The position numbers and the translations under genes are program-made. This document shows, piece by piece, positions 1 to 9,020 of a DNA stretch of 64,000 bases. Source of the DNA: an uncultured Bacteroides sp. (GTDB lineage: Bacteria > Bacteroidota > Bacteroidia > Bacteroidales > Bacteroidaceae); contig NZ_CALDPF010000054.1 of assembly GCF_937912035.1 (NCBI RefSeq), forward strand, positions 27,248 through 91,247, given 5' to 3'. The notes under the pieces were generated by a model, which saw only the letters and a program-made list of their open reading frames with translations, did no database searches and was not told where the DNA came from. Position 1 is the first letter of the stretch; every line of letters begins with the position of its first letter.

Positions 1-1
1 A

Positions 2-844
2 AAGTCTGATTTTGGAGAAACAACAGCGCCTGAAGTGTCTGATAGTCTTACTATGGGAGCTTCTGTACAATGGTATTCAATTAAAACAGATGCTCCGGCA
101 AAATTCCCGGTTTTTGAATATGGCTTGAATTTTAATGAAGAAAGTTCTGAAAAGGTAACAATGGGAGAATGGACATGGGAAACAGGAATGAATTTTAATC
201 AAATATATGATTTTGAACGTATAAGAGATTATGGTTTGATGGTAGTATATTCAAATTGGAGCTTCCTGAAAAATAAGTATACTAAGAAAAATGACTATAA
301 GAATCGTACTCTGGGCTGGGTAGCTTATATTTCTGGAAAAAGAGAATCAAGACGTCTTATGGGAGATTATATTCTGAAGGAATCTGATTTCAGGAGATAT
401 ATAGTTCATGAAGATGCAACTGCCTGTACAAGTTGGACTATTGATTTACACTATCCTGATCCTAAGAATACTGAATATTTTCCAAATGGTGAATTTAAGT
501 CTATAGCAAAGCATATTAAGATTTATCCTTATCCTATTCCATATAGATGCTTATATTCAAGAAATGTAGATAACCTTTTTATGGCTGGTCGAAATATAAG
601 CGTAACACATGTAGCTCTTGGAACAGTCAGAGTTATGCGAACAGCTGGTATGATGGGTGAGGTTGTAGGTATGGCTGCTTCTTTATGTAAAAAGTATAAT
701 GTTAAGCCTAGAGCAATCTATCTGGATTATCTTAAAGAATTAAGAGAGCTTATGAAGGAGGGTGTAGGTAATAAAGAATTACCTAATAATCAGAAATATA
801 ATACCGGCGCATCACTGAAAAAATATCCAGTTGTAGTAGAATAA
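2..844 (+). CDS. FAD-dependent oxidoreductase, C-terminal part (5' end outside window)
   Basis: The reading frame is open to the left edge (K-S-D-F-G-E-T-T from base 2), so the gene starts before the window; the GTG at 35 is only an internal codon. About 280 residues are visible. The stretch F-M-A-G-R-N-I-S-V-T-H-V-A followed by a small-residue helix (R-T-A-G-M-M-G-E-V-V-G-M-A-A) is the typical C-terminal FAD-contact region of the FAD_oxidored family found in Bacteroidota polysaccharide loci. The N-terminal Rossmann GxGxxG motif would lie outside the window and cannot be checked. The substrate is unknown. A strong hairpin terminator follows, so it ends its own transcription unit. Confidence 0.8.
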   Translation, partial: KSDFGETTAPEVSDSLTMGASVQWYSIKTDAPAKFPVFEYGLNFNEESSEKVTMGEWTWETGMNFNQIYDFERIRDYGLMVVYSNWSFLKNKYTKKNDYKNRTLGWVAYISGKRESRRLMGDYILKESDFRRYIVHEDATACTSWTIDLHYPDPKNTEYFPNGEFKSIAKHIKIYPYPIPYRCLYSRNVDNLFMAGRNISVTHVALGTVRVMRTAGMMGEVVGMAASLCKKYNVKPRAIYLDYLKELRELMKEGVGNKELPNNQKYNTGASLKKYPVVVE

Positions 845-914
845 TAGAAAAAAATATCCTATTTGTAAGTTTTTTACATTTTAATATATTTAGAGGATTT
901 CTTGTTTTTGTTTT

Positions 915-972
915 AAGCTAGGGTGTACGTGTTTTGGTTGATTAATTGTTGTGACCTAACGTACCCTAGCTT
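915..972 (+). terminator. Rho-independent terminator after the FAD oxidoreductase
   Basis: The arms AAGCTAGGGT (915-924) and ACCCTAGCTT (963-972) are perfectly complementary and are followed by ATATTTTTTATG. Confidence 0.75.
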
Positions 973-1055
973 ATATTTTTTATGATAAATGTAAAATAAA
1001 TATATGTTTATATCGTATGTTGGATATCGGTATATTATATAAAAATACATTTATA

Positions 1056-1100
1056 TGTACTATTTTCCATTTATATTGTTTTATTTATCTGTTACTTTCG
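1056..1100 (+). promoter_or_regulatory. Operator box plus -7 element, copy of the SusC promoter, upstream of the PL9-like gene
   Basis: TGTACTATTTTCCAT (1056-1070) matches the box consensus TGTAYNATTTTCYAT fully. It ends 23 bases before TACTTTCG (1093-1100), a one-mismatch form of the Bacteroidota TAnnTTTG -7 element. The block aligns base for base with the promoter of the SusC gene at 3825. A weak second copy, TATATAAAAATACAT, sits at 1036-1050. Confidence 0.6.
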
Positions 1101-1160
1101 CATTACTCTTTTATAGAAGAGCCTTTCTATATAATCTTTGTTTAACTTAATAATTAGATT

Positions 1161-1229
1161 ATAGAAGACAGAAAAAGTAAATCTTTGTTTAATTACTTTA
1201 AATAGATATGTTGGTTATTTCTTCGTTGA
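1161..1229 (+). pseudogene. Relic of a SusC-like signal leader (start codon lost)
   Basis: Read in the frame of GAC at 1167, the translation is D-R-K-S-K-S-L-F-N-Y-F-K-stop-I-C-W-L-F-L-R-stop. The intact SusC leaders at 3825 (M-R-D-R-K-K-T-T-L-L...R-W-L-F-L) and 31021 (M-R-N-S-K-K-N-R-L-F...Q-W-L-F-L) share the RK/KK cluster, the LF/LL and the WLFL block at nearly the same spacing. The start codon is ATA (1161-1163) instead of ATG and two stops interrupt the frame. The preceding untranslated stretch, including TTTGTTTAACTTAAT, also matches the region before 3825. Confidence 0.6.
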
Positions 1230-1329
1230 TTTGTTTGAAGAATATTGCCAGCATTGGTGTAGTTTTTAGGAATAAAGTGTTTTAAGACGTCAGATTATAA
1301 TCTTATATTGTATAATTAAATTTTATATT

Positions 1330-2877
1330 ATGGAATCATTTGTAAGGAAATTATGCGCCGGATTGATGTGTGTATGTGGATTGTCTGTTTATGCTACAGA
1401 TTATTATGTGGCAACAGATGGAGATGATATGAATGTAGGTAGTATTGAAAAACCTTTTGCAACTTTGTCTAAAGCTCTTAAATTAGTTCAACCTGGTGAT
1501 AATATATATCTGCGTGGAGGTGAATATAATGTTACTGAAGATTGGATTATGGACAGGACTGGAAATAAGAATTATGCTAAGGTGTTTGATATTAAACAGA
1601 AGGGAAGTTCATCAAGTCCTATTTGTGTTATTGGTTATGAAGGGGAACGGCCGGTACTTAATATGGAGCAAATCAAACTTACAGATCGCCGTGTTGCCGT
1701 ATTTTATATTTCTGGTAGTTATTGGAGATTCAAAAATTTTGAAGTTATAGGTACTCAGGTAGCAATTAAAGGCCATACTCAGTCTGAAGCTTTTCGTATT
1801 GAAGGAGGAAATAATAATATATTGGAAAATATAGATGTACATGATGGTATGGCTATAGGTTTTTATTTGGTGAAAGGTATGAATAATTTAGTTTTGAATT
1901 GTGATGCTCATGATAATTATGATGGATATTCTGAAGGTGATTCAGGGAATGTAGATGGATTTGGGGGACATGCAAATAAGGAAACTAGTACTGGAAATAT
2001 ATTTAGAGGTTGTCGTGCTTGGAACAATGGAGATGATGGTTTTGATTTGATTAATTGTTATGCTTCATATATTATAGAGAATTGTTGGGCATTTCGTAAT
2101 GGATATAAACCTCATTCCATAGAATCTTCTGGTGGAAATGGAGCTGGTTTTAAATCTGGTGGATATGGTATGGGAGATTTAAAAAAGGTACCAAATCCGA
2201 TACCGCAACATACAGTACGTTATTGTTTAGCATATTATAATCGTCAGCAAGGATTCTATGCTAATCATCATCTTGGAGGATTGATTTTTGAAAACAATAC
2301 AGCTTATAAAAATCCAAGTAATTATAATATGTTGAATAGAAAATCGTCAAGTGAGGCTGTAGATGTACCTGGATATGGACATATTATTAAAAATAATTTA
2401 TCATTAAGTCCTCGTAATTCTGGGGATTCCCCACAGCATTTAATTAATATAGATAATAATCTTTCTGAAATAAAAAACAATTCATTTGCACCAAATGACT
2501 TGAATTTGTTAGAGTCTGATTTTGTGAGCTTGAATGAACAAGAACTAATGGGACCTCGTAAATCTGACGGAAGTCTTCCTGATATAAATTTTTTACGATT
2601 GACAAATAATGCAAATTTTCGTTTCTCTGGAATGGGATGTTTTGTAAATGATGAGGCTGTTGATTATAGTTGGATAAAAGAACCAGCAATTGTACTGGAA
2701 AATGGAGTGGCTCGTATTGTTGGCGATAATTCTAACTCTTTTAATAAATTTTACGTTAATGAAAAAGAAGTAAGTATAGAAAATGGAGTTGTTGATTTGA
2801 CTTCAATGAGTGGAAAATTAAACTTGAAAGCAACAAGTGAAAATGGAGCAGCTGCAACTCTTCTTATTAATAAATAA
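1330..2877 (+). CDS. PL9-like right-handed beta-helix pectate/rhamnogalacturonan lyase
   Basis: A secreted 515-residue protein with a signal peptide (residues 1-22). The mature start Y-Y-V-A-T-D-G-D-D and K-P-F-A-T-L-S-K-A-L is the usual opening of parallel beta-helix proteins, followed by many short beta-coil repeats (NNNILENIDVHDG, NNLVLNCDAHDN). PL9 hallmarks are visible: the Asp cluster D235, D236, D239 in NNGDDGFD with D209 upstream, fitting the family's calcium site, and K275 in GAGFKSGG at the place of the catalytic lysine of Pel9A. PL9 members cut polygalacturonate or RG-I; the neighbourhood favours RG-I. The gene lies 14 bases before the lipoprotein at 2892. Its expression probably comes from the SusC-derived promoter near 1093, which would give a leader RNA of about 220 bases. 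Confidence 0.78.
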   Translation: MESFVRKLCAGLMCVCGLSVYATDYYVATDGDDMNVGSIEKPFATLSKALKLVQPGDNIYLRGGEYNVTEDWIMDRTGNKNYAKVFDIKQKGSSSSPICVIGYEGERPVLNMEQIKLTDRRVAVFYISGSYWRFKNFEVIGTQVAIKGHTQSEAFRIEGGNNNILENIDVHDGMAIGFYLVKGMNNLVLNCDAHDNYDGYSEGDSGNVDGFGGHANKETSTGNIFRGCRAWNNGDDGFDLINCYASYIIENCWAFRNGYKPHSIESSGGNGAGFKSGGYGMGDLKKVPNPIPQHTVRYCLAYYNRQQGFYANHHLGGLIFENNTAYKNPSNYNMLNRKSSSEAVDVPGYGHIIKNNLSLSPRNSGDSPQHLINIDNNLSEIKNNSFAPNDLNLLESDFVSLNEQELMGPRKSDGSLPDINFLRLTNNANFRFSGMGCFVNDEAVDYSWIKEPAIVLENGVARIVGDNSNSFNKFYVNEKEVSIENGVVDLTSMSGKLNLKATSENGAAATLLINK

Positions 2878-2891
2878 TAAACGTGTAAGTT

Positions 2892-3542
2892 ATGAGAACA
2901 TTATTAAGTATTCATTTTTTCTGTATATTGTTTTTGGGAATAGTTGCTAATGTGTTAACTTCTTGTAAAGATGAGGTGGAAGGTGTATCTGAATTATCTC
3001 TTGAACAAACTGAAATTCAGATAAAAGAAGGAGAGATGGTTTCTGTAAAAATAATTGGAGGAAGTGGAAATTATCAAATTTCTTTATCAGATGAGAAATT
3101 AGTTGTTGCACAGATAGAAAATAATAAAATAAATATCAGTGCACTATTGGCTGGTAGTGTAACTTTAACTGTTACTGATGACAATGGCCAAACAGTAGTC
3201 CTTAATATTATTATTACCTCTAGAATAATGGATTCAGATAGACAGAGGTTTGTTTGGACAAATAGTATATTTCTAGATGAACCTAATGGTTGGGGGTTGA
3301 CTGTTTTTGAAAATAAGGTCGCTGTAACTTCTTGTGTGGATCAGATTCAATATGTGTTGGAATGGGAAGGAGATTCTACAATAGGAAAGAAGTTAAATGC
3401 TATTTTGACTACTTATAAAAAAGGTGAAGATCCTAGTAAAATAGAATTAACTGGACTTGAAATATTGGATATTAAAGAGCAATGTTATTTTATTACTTTT
3501 TCTGTTGATAATAAGATTGGTGAACTTGTTTTTATAAAGTAG
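2892..3542 (+). CDS. Lipoprotein with an Ig-like (BIG2-type) domain, function unknown
   Basis: A 216-residue protein with a lipoprotein signal ending in V-L-T-S-C (Cys24). Residues ~30-110 resemble a bacterial Ig-like BIG2 fold (E-L-S-L-E-Q-T-E-I-Q-I-K-E-G-E, then A-G-S-V-T-L-T-V-T-D-D-N-G-Q). The C-terminal ~100 residues (D-R-Q-R-F-V-W-T-N-S...) are not a family I recognise. It is co-directional with and close to the PL9-like lyase, so it is probably co-transcribed. A glycan-binding or accessory role is only a guess. No convincing terminator follows; an AT-only hairpin near 3545-3585 is weak. Confidence 0.65.
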   Translation: MRTLLSIHFFCILFLGIVANVLTSCKDEVEGVSELSLEQTEIQIKEGEMVSVKIIGGSGNYQISLSDEKLVVAQIENNKINISALLAGSVTLTVTDDNGQTVVLNIIITSRIMDSDRQRFVWTNSIFLDEPNGWGLTVFENKVAVTSCVDQIQYVLEWEGDSTIGKKLNAILTTYKKGEDPSKIELTGLEILDIKEQCYFITFSVDNKIGELVFIK

Positions 3543-3720
3543 CCATTAATTTTTTGTTAGGGAAATATACGATATGAAAATTAATATGTTGTATGCAATC
3601 TCTCAATGTATCTTATTAGAAATATGGAGTTAATTATAAATACTTTTATGATTTTCAAAAGCATATATAGGTTTAGACATTGATTTTGACTTGTGAGAAT
3701 TACATGAAAATACATTTATA

Positions 3721-3766
3721 TGTACGATTTTCTATTCCTATAATTTGACTTATCAATTACTTTTGC
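3721..3766 (+). promoter_or_regulatory. Operator box and -7 element of the first SusC operon
   Basis: TGTACGATTTTCTAT (3721-3735) fits the consensus box fully. TACTTTTG (3759-3766) is a perfect TAnnTTTG -7 element 24 bases after the box end. A weaker partner, TACATGAAAATACAT, lies at 3701-3715. No good -33 TTTG is present at the usual spacing, as expected for an activator-dependent promoter. Confidence 0.65.
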
Positions 3767-3824
3767 AATACAATTTATAAAAGAGTTTTTTAATATTTGC
3801 TTTGTTTAACTTAATTATTAAAGT

Positions 3825-6800
3825 ATGAGAGACAGAAAGAAAACAACTCTGTTGAACTGCCGAAAACAACATCGGTGGTTATTTCTCTTTAGTTTACTTG
3901 CTGGAACAATGGCTCCTCCTATGGGAGTCCAGCATTTGTCGGCTGCTACAAATATCGTGCAGCAAAATGTGTCTATAGTTGGTAAAGTTGTAGACAGTAA
4001 CGGAGAACCTATTATTGGTGCAAATGTTATAGTGGAAAAACAGTCTACTAATGGTACCATTACTGATATTGATGGTATGTTTAGGTTGAATGTACCTAAA
4101 GGTGCCAAGTTAATAGTCTCCTTTATTGGATATTCAACTCAAACTGTAGTTGCAAAACCTGATATGGAGGTCGTTCTTAAAGATGATTCACAAATGTTAG
4201 GTGAAGTTGAGGTTGTGGCTTATGGTGTACAGAAAAAAGTTTCTGTAACAGGATCTATAGCCAGTGTTAAAGGTGAAGAGTTGGTGAAAACTCCAACAGG
4301 ATCTATTTCCAATATGTTGTCTGGTCAGATGGCTGGTTTGACTACAGTACAGTATTCTGGAGAACCTGGTAGTGATGCTGCTCAGATATTTGTTCGTGGT
4401 CAGGCTACATGGAATCAATCTGCTCCTCTTATTCAGGTAGATGGTGTAGAACGTGATTTTAATGATATTGACCCAAATGAAATTGAAAGTATTTCTATTT
4501 TGAAGGATGCTTCTGCTACAGCTGTATTTGGTGTACGTGGTGCCAATGGTGTTGTATTGATTACAACAAAACGTGGTAGAGAAGGTAAAGCAAAAATCTC
4601 AGTATCTTCATCAGCAAGTATTATTGCTCCTACAAAACCTATTGAGATGGTTAATTCGTATCAGTATGCTACGTTTTATAATATGATAAATAAATTGGAT
4701 GGAACTGAACCTGTATTTGATGAAAAAATTATTCAGAAGTTTAAGGATGGTTCTGATCCAATTCGTTTTCCTAGTGTAGACTGGATTGATTATTGTTTGA
4801 AAGATATGGCAATCCAGACTCAGCATAATGTTAATATTTCAGGTGGTACAGACCGTATTCGTTACTTCATTTCAGCTGGTGCCTATACACAGGGAGGTTT
4901 ATTTAAAGAGTTTGATTTACCTTACAATCTGTCTTATCAGTATAATCGTTTCAATTACCGCTCTAATTTGGATATTGATGTAACCAAGACTACTACTTTG
5001 ACAATGAATATTGCAGGTAATGTGAATAATTCTTCAAAACCTTATACAGGTCAAGGTAGTGCTGGTATGCTGATAAATATGTATTATTCAACACCTTTCT
5101 CTAGTCCGGGCTTTGTTGACGGAAAATTGGTCAATGCAGCAAGTGATTATGCTGACTTGCGTTTACCTTTTGTTGGAGGCAATGGTTTAGGATATTATGG
5201 TGGAGGTTTTATGGCTACAAGTAATAATACATTGACCTCTGACTTACAGTTGAAACAGAAACTTGATTTTATTACTAAAGGCTTGTCTTTCCATATTAAA
5301 GGTTCATATAATAGTGGTTTTACAGCTTATACACAAGCTAGTGCTGGAATAGCTACTTATACCCCAGTGTTACAGGATGACGGAACTATAGCTTATAAGA
5401 AATATGGACAGAATAGTCAGTTAAAGTATGAGGATAAAAGTCCGGCTAAGTCACGTAACTGGTACATGGAAGCAGCTTTTAACTATGCTCGTAATTTTGG
5501 TGATCACCATGTAACTGGTTTAGTATTGTATAATCAATCAAAAACTTATTATCCTTCTGCTTATTCAGATATTCCAAGAGGTTTGGTAGGTTTGGTAGGT
5601 CGTGCAACATATGATTGGAAAAACCGCTATTTGGCTGAATTTAATGTTGGTTACAATGGTTCAGAAAACTATGCTCCAGGTAAACGTTTTGGTACTTTCC
5701 CTGCTGGTTCTATAGGTTGGGTAGTAAGTGAAGAAGATTTCTGGAAACCTGTAAAGCCAGTAGTTAGTTTCTTGAAATTCCGTTATACATTGGGTATGGT
5801 TGGTAATGACAGTTTTGATGGAAATACTCAACGATTCCTATATTTGGCCGATCCATATACTGTAAATAACTCTACATTAATAAATCGTGATGGTCATGGT
5901 TTCTTGTTTGGAATCAATAATTCTACTGCAAGCCCTGGTGCATATGAAAGTTCTAAAAATAATCAGGATGTAACTTGGGAAAAAGCATTAAAAATGAACT
6001 TTGGTGTTGATGCCAATTTCTTTAATGATCGTCTTCGTACAACATTTGATTATTATCATGAAGATAGAACTGATATTATGTTGCAGGATGGAACAGCTCC
6101 TTCAGTATTGGGATTTGCACTTCCGGTTGCTAATTTAGGTTCTATGTGTAGTTGGGGATGGGAGCTTTCATTGAAATGGAATGATCAGATTGGAAGCGAT
6201 TTTCGTTATAATTTAGGCTTGAACCTTATGTATAACCAGAATAAGGTTGTAGAGCGCAAGGAAGCACCTGTAAACTATGAATATATGTATCAAAAAGGAC
6301 GTAGATTAGGAGCTAGAAGTCAATATTTATTCTTTGAGTATTATGATCCTGAAACTACTCCGGCACGTTATAAAGAAGTATATGGTGTTGAAATGCCAGA
6401 ACAGTTGGCAGCAGACCAATTGCAGGCAGGTGACTGTGTATATGTTGACTTAAGTGGCGATGGTAAAATTGATGCTAATGATATGTCACGTGATTATGGA
6501 TTTACAGATGATCCTGAATATATGGCCGGTTTGAATATGGGATTCTCTTGGAAAGGATTAGATGTGTCTATGCAATGGACAGGTGCTTGGAATGTAAGTA
6601 GAAGTATTTCCAGTGTATTCCGTAAGCCATTTACTGATAGAAATGATTCAGATCAGGGTGGTTTGTTATCTTATATGCTAGATAATACATGGACACCTGA
6701 GAATCCTGATCCTAATGCTGCTTATCCTCGTCCTACATTTACTCGTGATACAAATAACTATGTAGAATCAACATTGTGGGAAAAGGATTCTAAATATCTT

Positions 6801-7007
6801 CGTTTGAAGAATCTGCAGATTGCTTATAATTTTGATTTACCTTTTATGAAAAAATTGAAGTTGAATACTTTCCAATTGGCTTTGACTGGTTATAATTTAC
6901 TAACCTTTACTCCTTATATTTGGGGAGATCCTGAGTCTAGAGCAAGTAGTTCTCCTTCTTACCCTTTGACAAAAACGTATTCGTTGAGTCTGAAATTAGG
7001 TTTTTAA
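3825..7007 (+). CDS. SusC/RagA-family TonB-dependent outer-membrane transporter (pair 1)
   Basis: A 1060-residue protein that imports oligosaccharides through the outer membrane with energy from TonB. It has a long leader (M-R-D-R-K-K...R-W-L-F-L-F-S-L-L-A), a carboxypeptidase-regulatory-like domain (~50-110; G-K-V-V-D-S-N-G-E-P-I-I-G-A-N-V, D-I-D-G-M-F-R-L-N-V), the plug (V-V-A-Y-G-V-Q-K-K...D-G-V-E-R-D-F-N-D-I-D-P-N-E-I-E-S-I-S-I-L-K-D-A-S-A-T-A) and a beta-barrel ending S-L-S-L-K-L-G-F. Length and order are normal for SusC. The SusD partner starts 6 bases downstream and a second SusC/SusD pair follows. Its promoter carries the shared operator box. The ligand is inferred to be an RG-I fragment from the neighbouring enzymes. 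Confidence 0.95.
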   Translation: MRDRKKTTLLNCRKQHRWLFLFSLLAGTMAPPMGVQHLSAATNIVQQNVSIVGKVVDSNGEPIIGANVIVEKQSTNGTITDIDGMFRLNVPKGAKLIVSFIGYSTQTVVAKPDMEVVLKDDSQMLGEVEVVAYGVQKKVSVTGSIASVKGEELVKTPTGSISNMLSGQMAGLTTVQYSGEPGSDAAQIFVRGQATWNQSAPLIQVDGVERDFNDIDPNEIESISILKDASATAVFGVRGANGVVLITTKRGREGKAKISVSSSASIIAPTKPIEMVNSYQYATFYNMINKLDGTEPVFDEKIIQKFKDGSDPIRFPSVDWIDYCLKDMAIQTQHNVNISGGTDRIRYFISAGAYTQGGLFKEFDLPYNLSYQYNRFNYRSNLDIDVTKTTTLTMNIAGNVNNSSKPYTGQGSAGMLINMYYSTPFSSPGFVDGKLVNAASDYADLRLPFVGGNGLGYYGGGFMATSNNTLTSDLQLKQKLDFITKGLSFHIKGSYNSGFTAYTQASAGIATYTPVLQDDGTIAYKKYGQNSQLKYEDKSPAKSRNWYMEAAFNYARNFGDHHVTGLVLYNQSKTYYPSAYSDIPRGLVGLVGRATYDWKNRYLAEFNVGYNGSENYAPGKRFGTFPAGSIGWVVSEEDFWKPVKPVVSFLKFRYTLGMVGNDSFDGNTQRFLYLADPYTVNNSTLINRDGHGFLFGINNSTASPGAYESSKNNQDVTWEKALKMNFGVDANFFNDRLRTTFDYYHEDRTDIMLQDGTAPSVLGFALPVANLGSMCSWGWELSLKWNDQIGSDFRYNLGLNLMYNQNKVVERKEAPVNYEYMYQKGRRLGARSQYLFFEYYDPETTPARYKEVYGVEMPEQLAADQLQAGDCVYVDLSGDGKIDANDMSRDYGFTDDPEYMAGLNMGFSWKGLDVSMQWTGAWNVSRSISSVFRKPFTDRNDSDQGGLLSYMLDNTWTPENPDPNAAYPRPTFTRDTNNYVESTLWEKDSKYLRLKNLQIAYNFDLPFMKKLKLNTFQLALTGYNLLTFTPYIWGDPESRASSSPSYPLTKTYSLSLKLGF

Positions 7008-7013
7008 CATTAT

Positions 7014-8990
7014 ATGTATAGAAAAATGAAGAAATATAATAATTGGATATTAAGGCTTGCTTCAGGAGTTTTTGTTACTTCTATGTTGGCTACCTCTTGT
7101 GTAGATGAAATCAAGTTTGGTAGCGCATTCCTGGAAAAGGCTCCAGGTGGTTCTGTGACCAAAGATACAGTTTTCAATAATGCTGAGTATACTCGTCAGT
7201 TCCTTAATAATCTGTACGGTATGCAATATTATGGCCTTCCATATAAAAATGTAAGTAATCAGGAAAGTTCTAATAATTATGTTGGTAAACCTGAAGCATT
7301 GACAGATTTGTATGTATTTACTTATTCCGGCGCTGGTATTACTGGACCTTATTTTTCAGGAACACATTCTGCAAATTATGGTAAGCGTTCGGATAAATTT
7401 GATTATCTTAGAAATAATATTTGGGAAGCTGTTCGTGCTGCATGGATGTTGATAGAAAATATTGATGCTGTACCAGGATTAAGTGATGATGAAAAGAAGT
7501 CAATGGTAGCTCAGGCTAAATGTATTCTTGCATCTCGTTATTTTGATGTTTTCCGTCATTATGGAGGAGTTCCTTTGATTAAATCAACGTTTTCAGGAAC
7601 AGATGCATCTTATTCGATGCCTCGTAATAGTGTGGAGGAAACTGTGAATTTTATGGTACAATTGTTAGATGAAGCTGCAGCTGTTTTACCATGGAGTGTC
7701 GAGACACCTGCTTCAGATGCTGGACGTTGGAATCGTGCTGCTGCTCTTGCTTATAAATGTAGAATTTTACAGTTCGCTGCGTCTCCTTTGTTTAATGATG
7801 ATGAACCTTATTATCCAGGTGTGACAGACAATCCGGCTATTTGGTATGGTGGATATAAAGCTGAATTGTGGGATCGCTGTTTGGAAGCCTGCGATCAGTT
7901 CTTCACAGAACTGGGAAATAATGGTGTATATCATTTGCAGCAGGCTAATGGTACACGTCCGGAAGACTATCGTTTGGCTTATCGTTCAGGTTATGCAAAC
8001 TTGGATAGTCCTGAAGTTCTGTTGAGTACTCGTGTTATTGATTATGATGCTTTTAAATCAAGTCACTACAATTGGCATCAGTGGGGAGATCCATTGATGA
8101 GTATTCATCGTGGATATAGTCCTACTCAGGAATATGTTGAAATGTTCCCATGGAAGGATGGAACACCTTTTGATTGGGAAAAGACAAAGGCTGAGGGAAA
8201 ATTGGATGAAATGTTTCTGACTGGTAATGCTGAAGACCAGAATATATCATTAACTCGTGATCCACGTTTGTATGAAGAAGCTGTTGTTAATGGTATGCAG
8301 ATTTCAATGGACTGGACTACAGGAAACATGTCAGGTCGTAGCTTTGAAGCATGGTATGGTGGTAAAGATGCCGGTGAAGGTCCGAAAACACAAACAGCTT
8401 CCTTTGCTACAGGATATGCTCCGATGAAGTTTTTGATGGGTAATGATATGCTTCGTCGTTATGTTCATTGGCCTTGCGTTCGTTTGTCTGAATTGTATTT
8501 AATTTATGCTGAAGCTTTGATGCAGAGTCAGAAGGGTGATATGCAAAAAGCTATAGATCAGATTGATATAGTACGTGCGCGTGTAGGTATGAAAGGATTA
8601 GTTGAATGTAATCCTGATAAAAATCTGTTGACAGATAAGAATGCTCTGCTTGAAGAAATTTTGCGTGAACGTGCATGCGAATTAGGTATGGAAGATGCAC
8701 GTTTCTTTGACTTGATTCGTTATAAGCGTGCTGATGTATTTTCTAAACAACTTCATGGATTATTGATGTATCGTTTGGATGAAAATGGCCAGCGTCGCGA
8801 TGTACCATGGTATGGTAAGGATGATAAGAACATGCCTTTCCCAAGTAAATATGAGTATGAAAAGTATGAATTGGATAATCCTGTACGTTACTGGTGGACT
8901 AATGGATTTGATCCTAAATGGTACTTGTCTCCTTTCCCTGCAACAGAAGTAAACAAAGGGTATGGATTGGTACAGAATCCGGGATGGTAA
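7014..8990 (+). CDS. SusD/RagB-family surface glycan-binding lipoprotein (pair 1)
   Basis: A 658-residue partner of the SusC at 3825, expected to cap the transporter and bind the glycan at the cell surface. The likely real start is the ATG at 7026 (M-K-K-Y-N-N-W-I-L-R...), because the signal then runs directly to the lipobox L-A-T-S-C. Typical SusD features are visible: helix-rich TPR-like segments (N-N-I-W-E-A-V-R-A-A-W-M-L-I-E-N-I-D; A-Q-A-K-C-I-L-A-S-R-Y-F-D-V-F-R-H-Y-G-G-V-P-L), the late L-R-E-R-A-C-E-L-G-M-E-D-A-R-F-F-D-L-I-R block, and the C-terminal Q-N-P-G-W. It follows its SusC after only 6 bases and is followed after 30 bases by the second SusC. Confidence 0.93.
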   Translation: MYRKMKKYNNWILRLASGVFVTSMLATSCVDEIKFGSAFLEKAPGGSVTKDTVFNNAEYTRQFLNNLYGMQYYGLPYKNVSNQESSNNYVGKPEALTDLYVFTYSGAGITGPYFSGTHSANYGKRSDKFDYLRNNIWEAVRAAWMLIENIDAVPGLSDDEKKSMVAQAKCILASRYFDVFRHYGGVPLIKSTFSGTDASYSMPRNSVEETVNFMVQLLDEAAAVLPWSVETPASDAGRWNRAAALAYKCRILQFAASPLFNDDEPYYPGVTDNPAIWYGGYKAELWDRCLEACDQFFTELGNNGVYHLQQANGTRPEDYRLAYRSGYANLDSPEVLLSTRVIDYDAFKSSHYNWHQWGDPLMSIHRGYSPTQEYVEMFPWKDGTPFDWEKTKAEGKLDEMFLTGNAEDQNISLTRDPRLYEEAVVNGMQISMDWTTGNMSGRSFEAWYGGKDAGEGPKTQTASFATGYAPMKFLMGNDMLRRYVHWPCVRLSELYLIYAEALMQSQKGDMQKAIDQIDIVRARVGMKGLVECNPDKNLLTDKNALLEEILRERACELGMEDARFFDLIRYKRADVFSKQLHGLLMYRLDENGQRRDVPWYGKDDKNMPFPSKYEYEKYELDNPVRYWWTNGFDPKWYLSPFPATEVNKGYGLVQNPGW

Positions 8991-9020
8991 TGAACATACT
9001 AACAACATTTTTTTGATTGA

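Larger units (their letters stand above)
845..1329. other. Noncoding gap holding a terminator, an operator-bearing promoter and a SusC leader relic
   Basis: This 485-base gap is AT-rich and has no open gene. From left to right it holds the terminator of the FAD oxidoreductase (915-972), an operator box and a -7 element (1056-1100), and a decayed SusC-type start (1161-1229). The remaining ~100 bases before the PL9-like gene show nothing recognisable. Confidence 0.7.

Noticed and set aside
1496..2689. Small frames overlapping the PL9-like gene
   Set aside because: They are out-of-frame or antisense shadows; the PL9 frame explains the conserved residues.
3545..3585. Hairpin after the lipoprotein gene as a terminator
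   Set aside because: The stem (ATTAATTTT/AAAATTAAT) is A/T only, with a long loop and no T-run.
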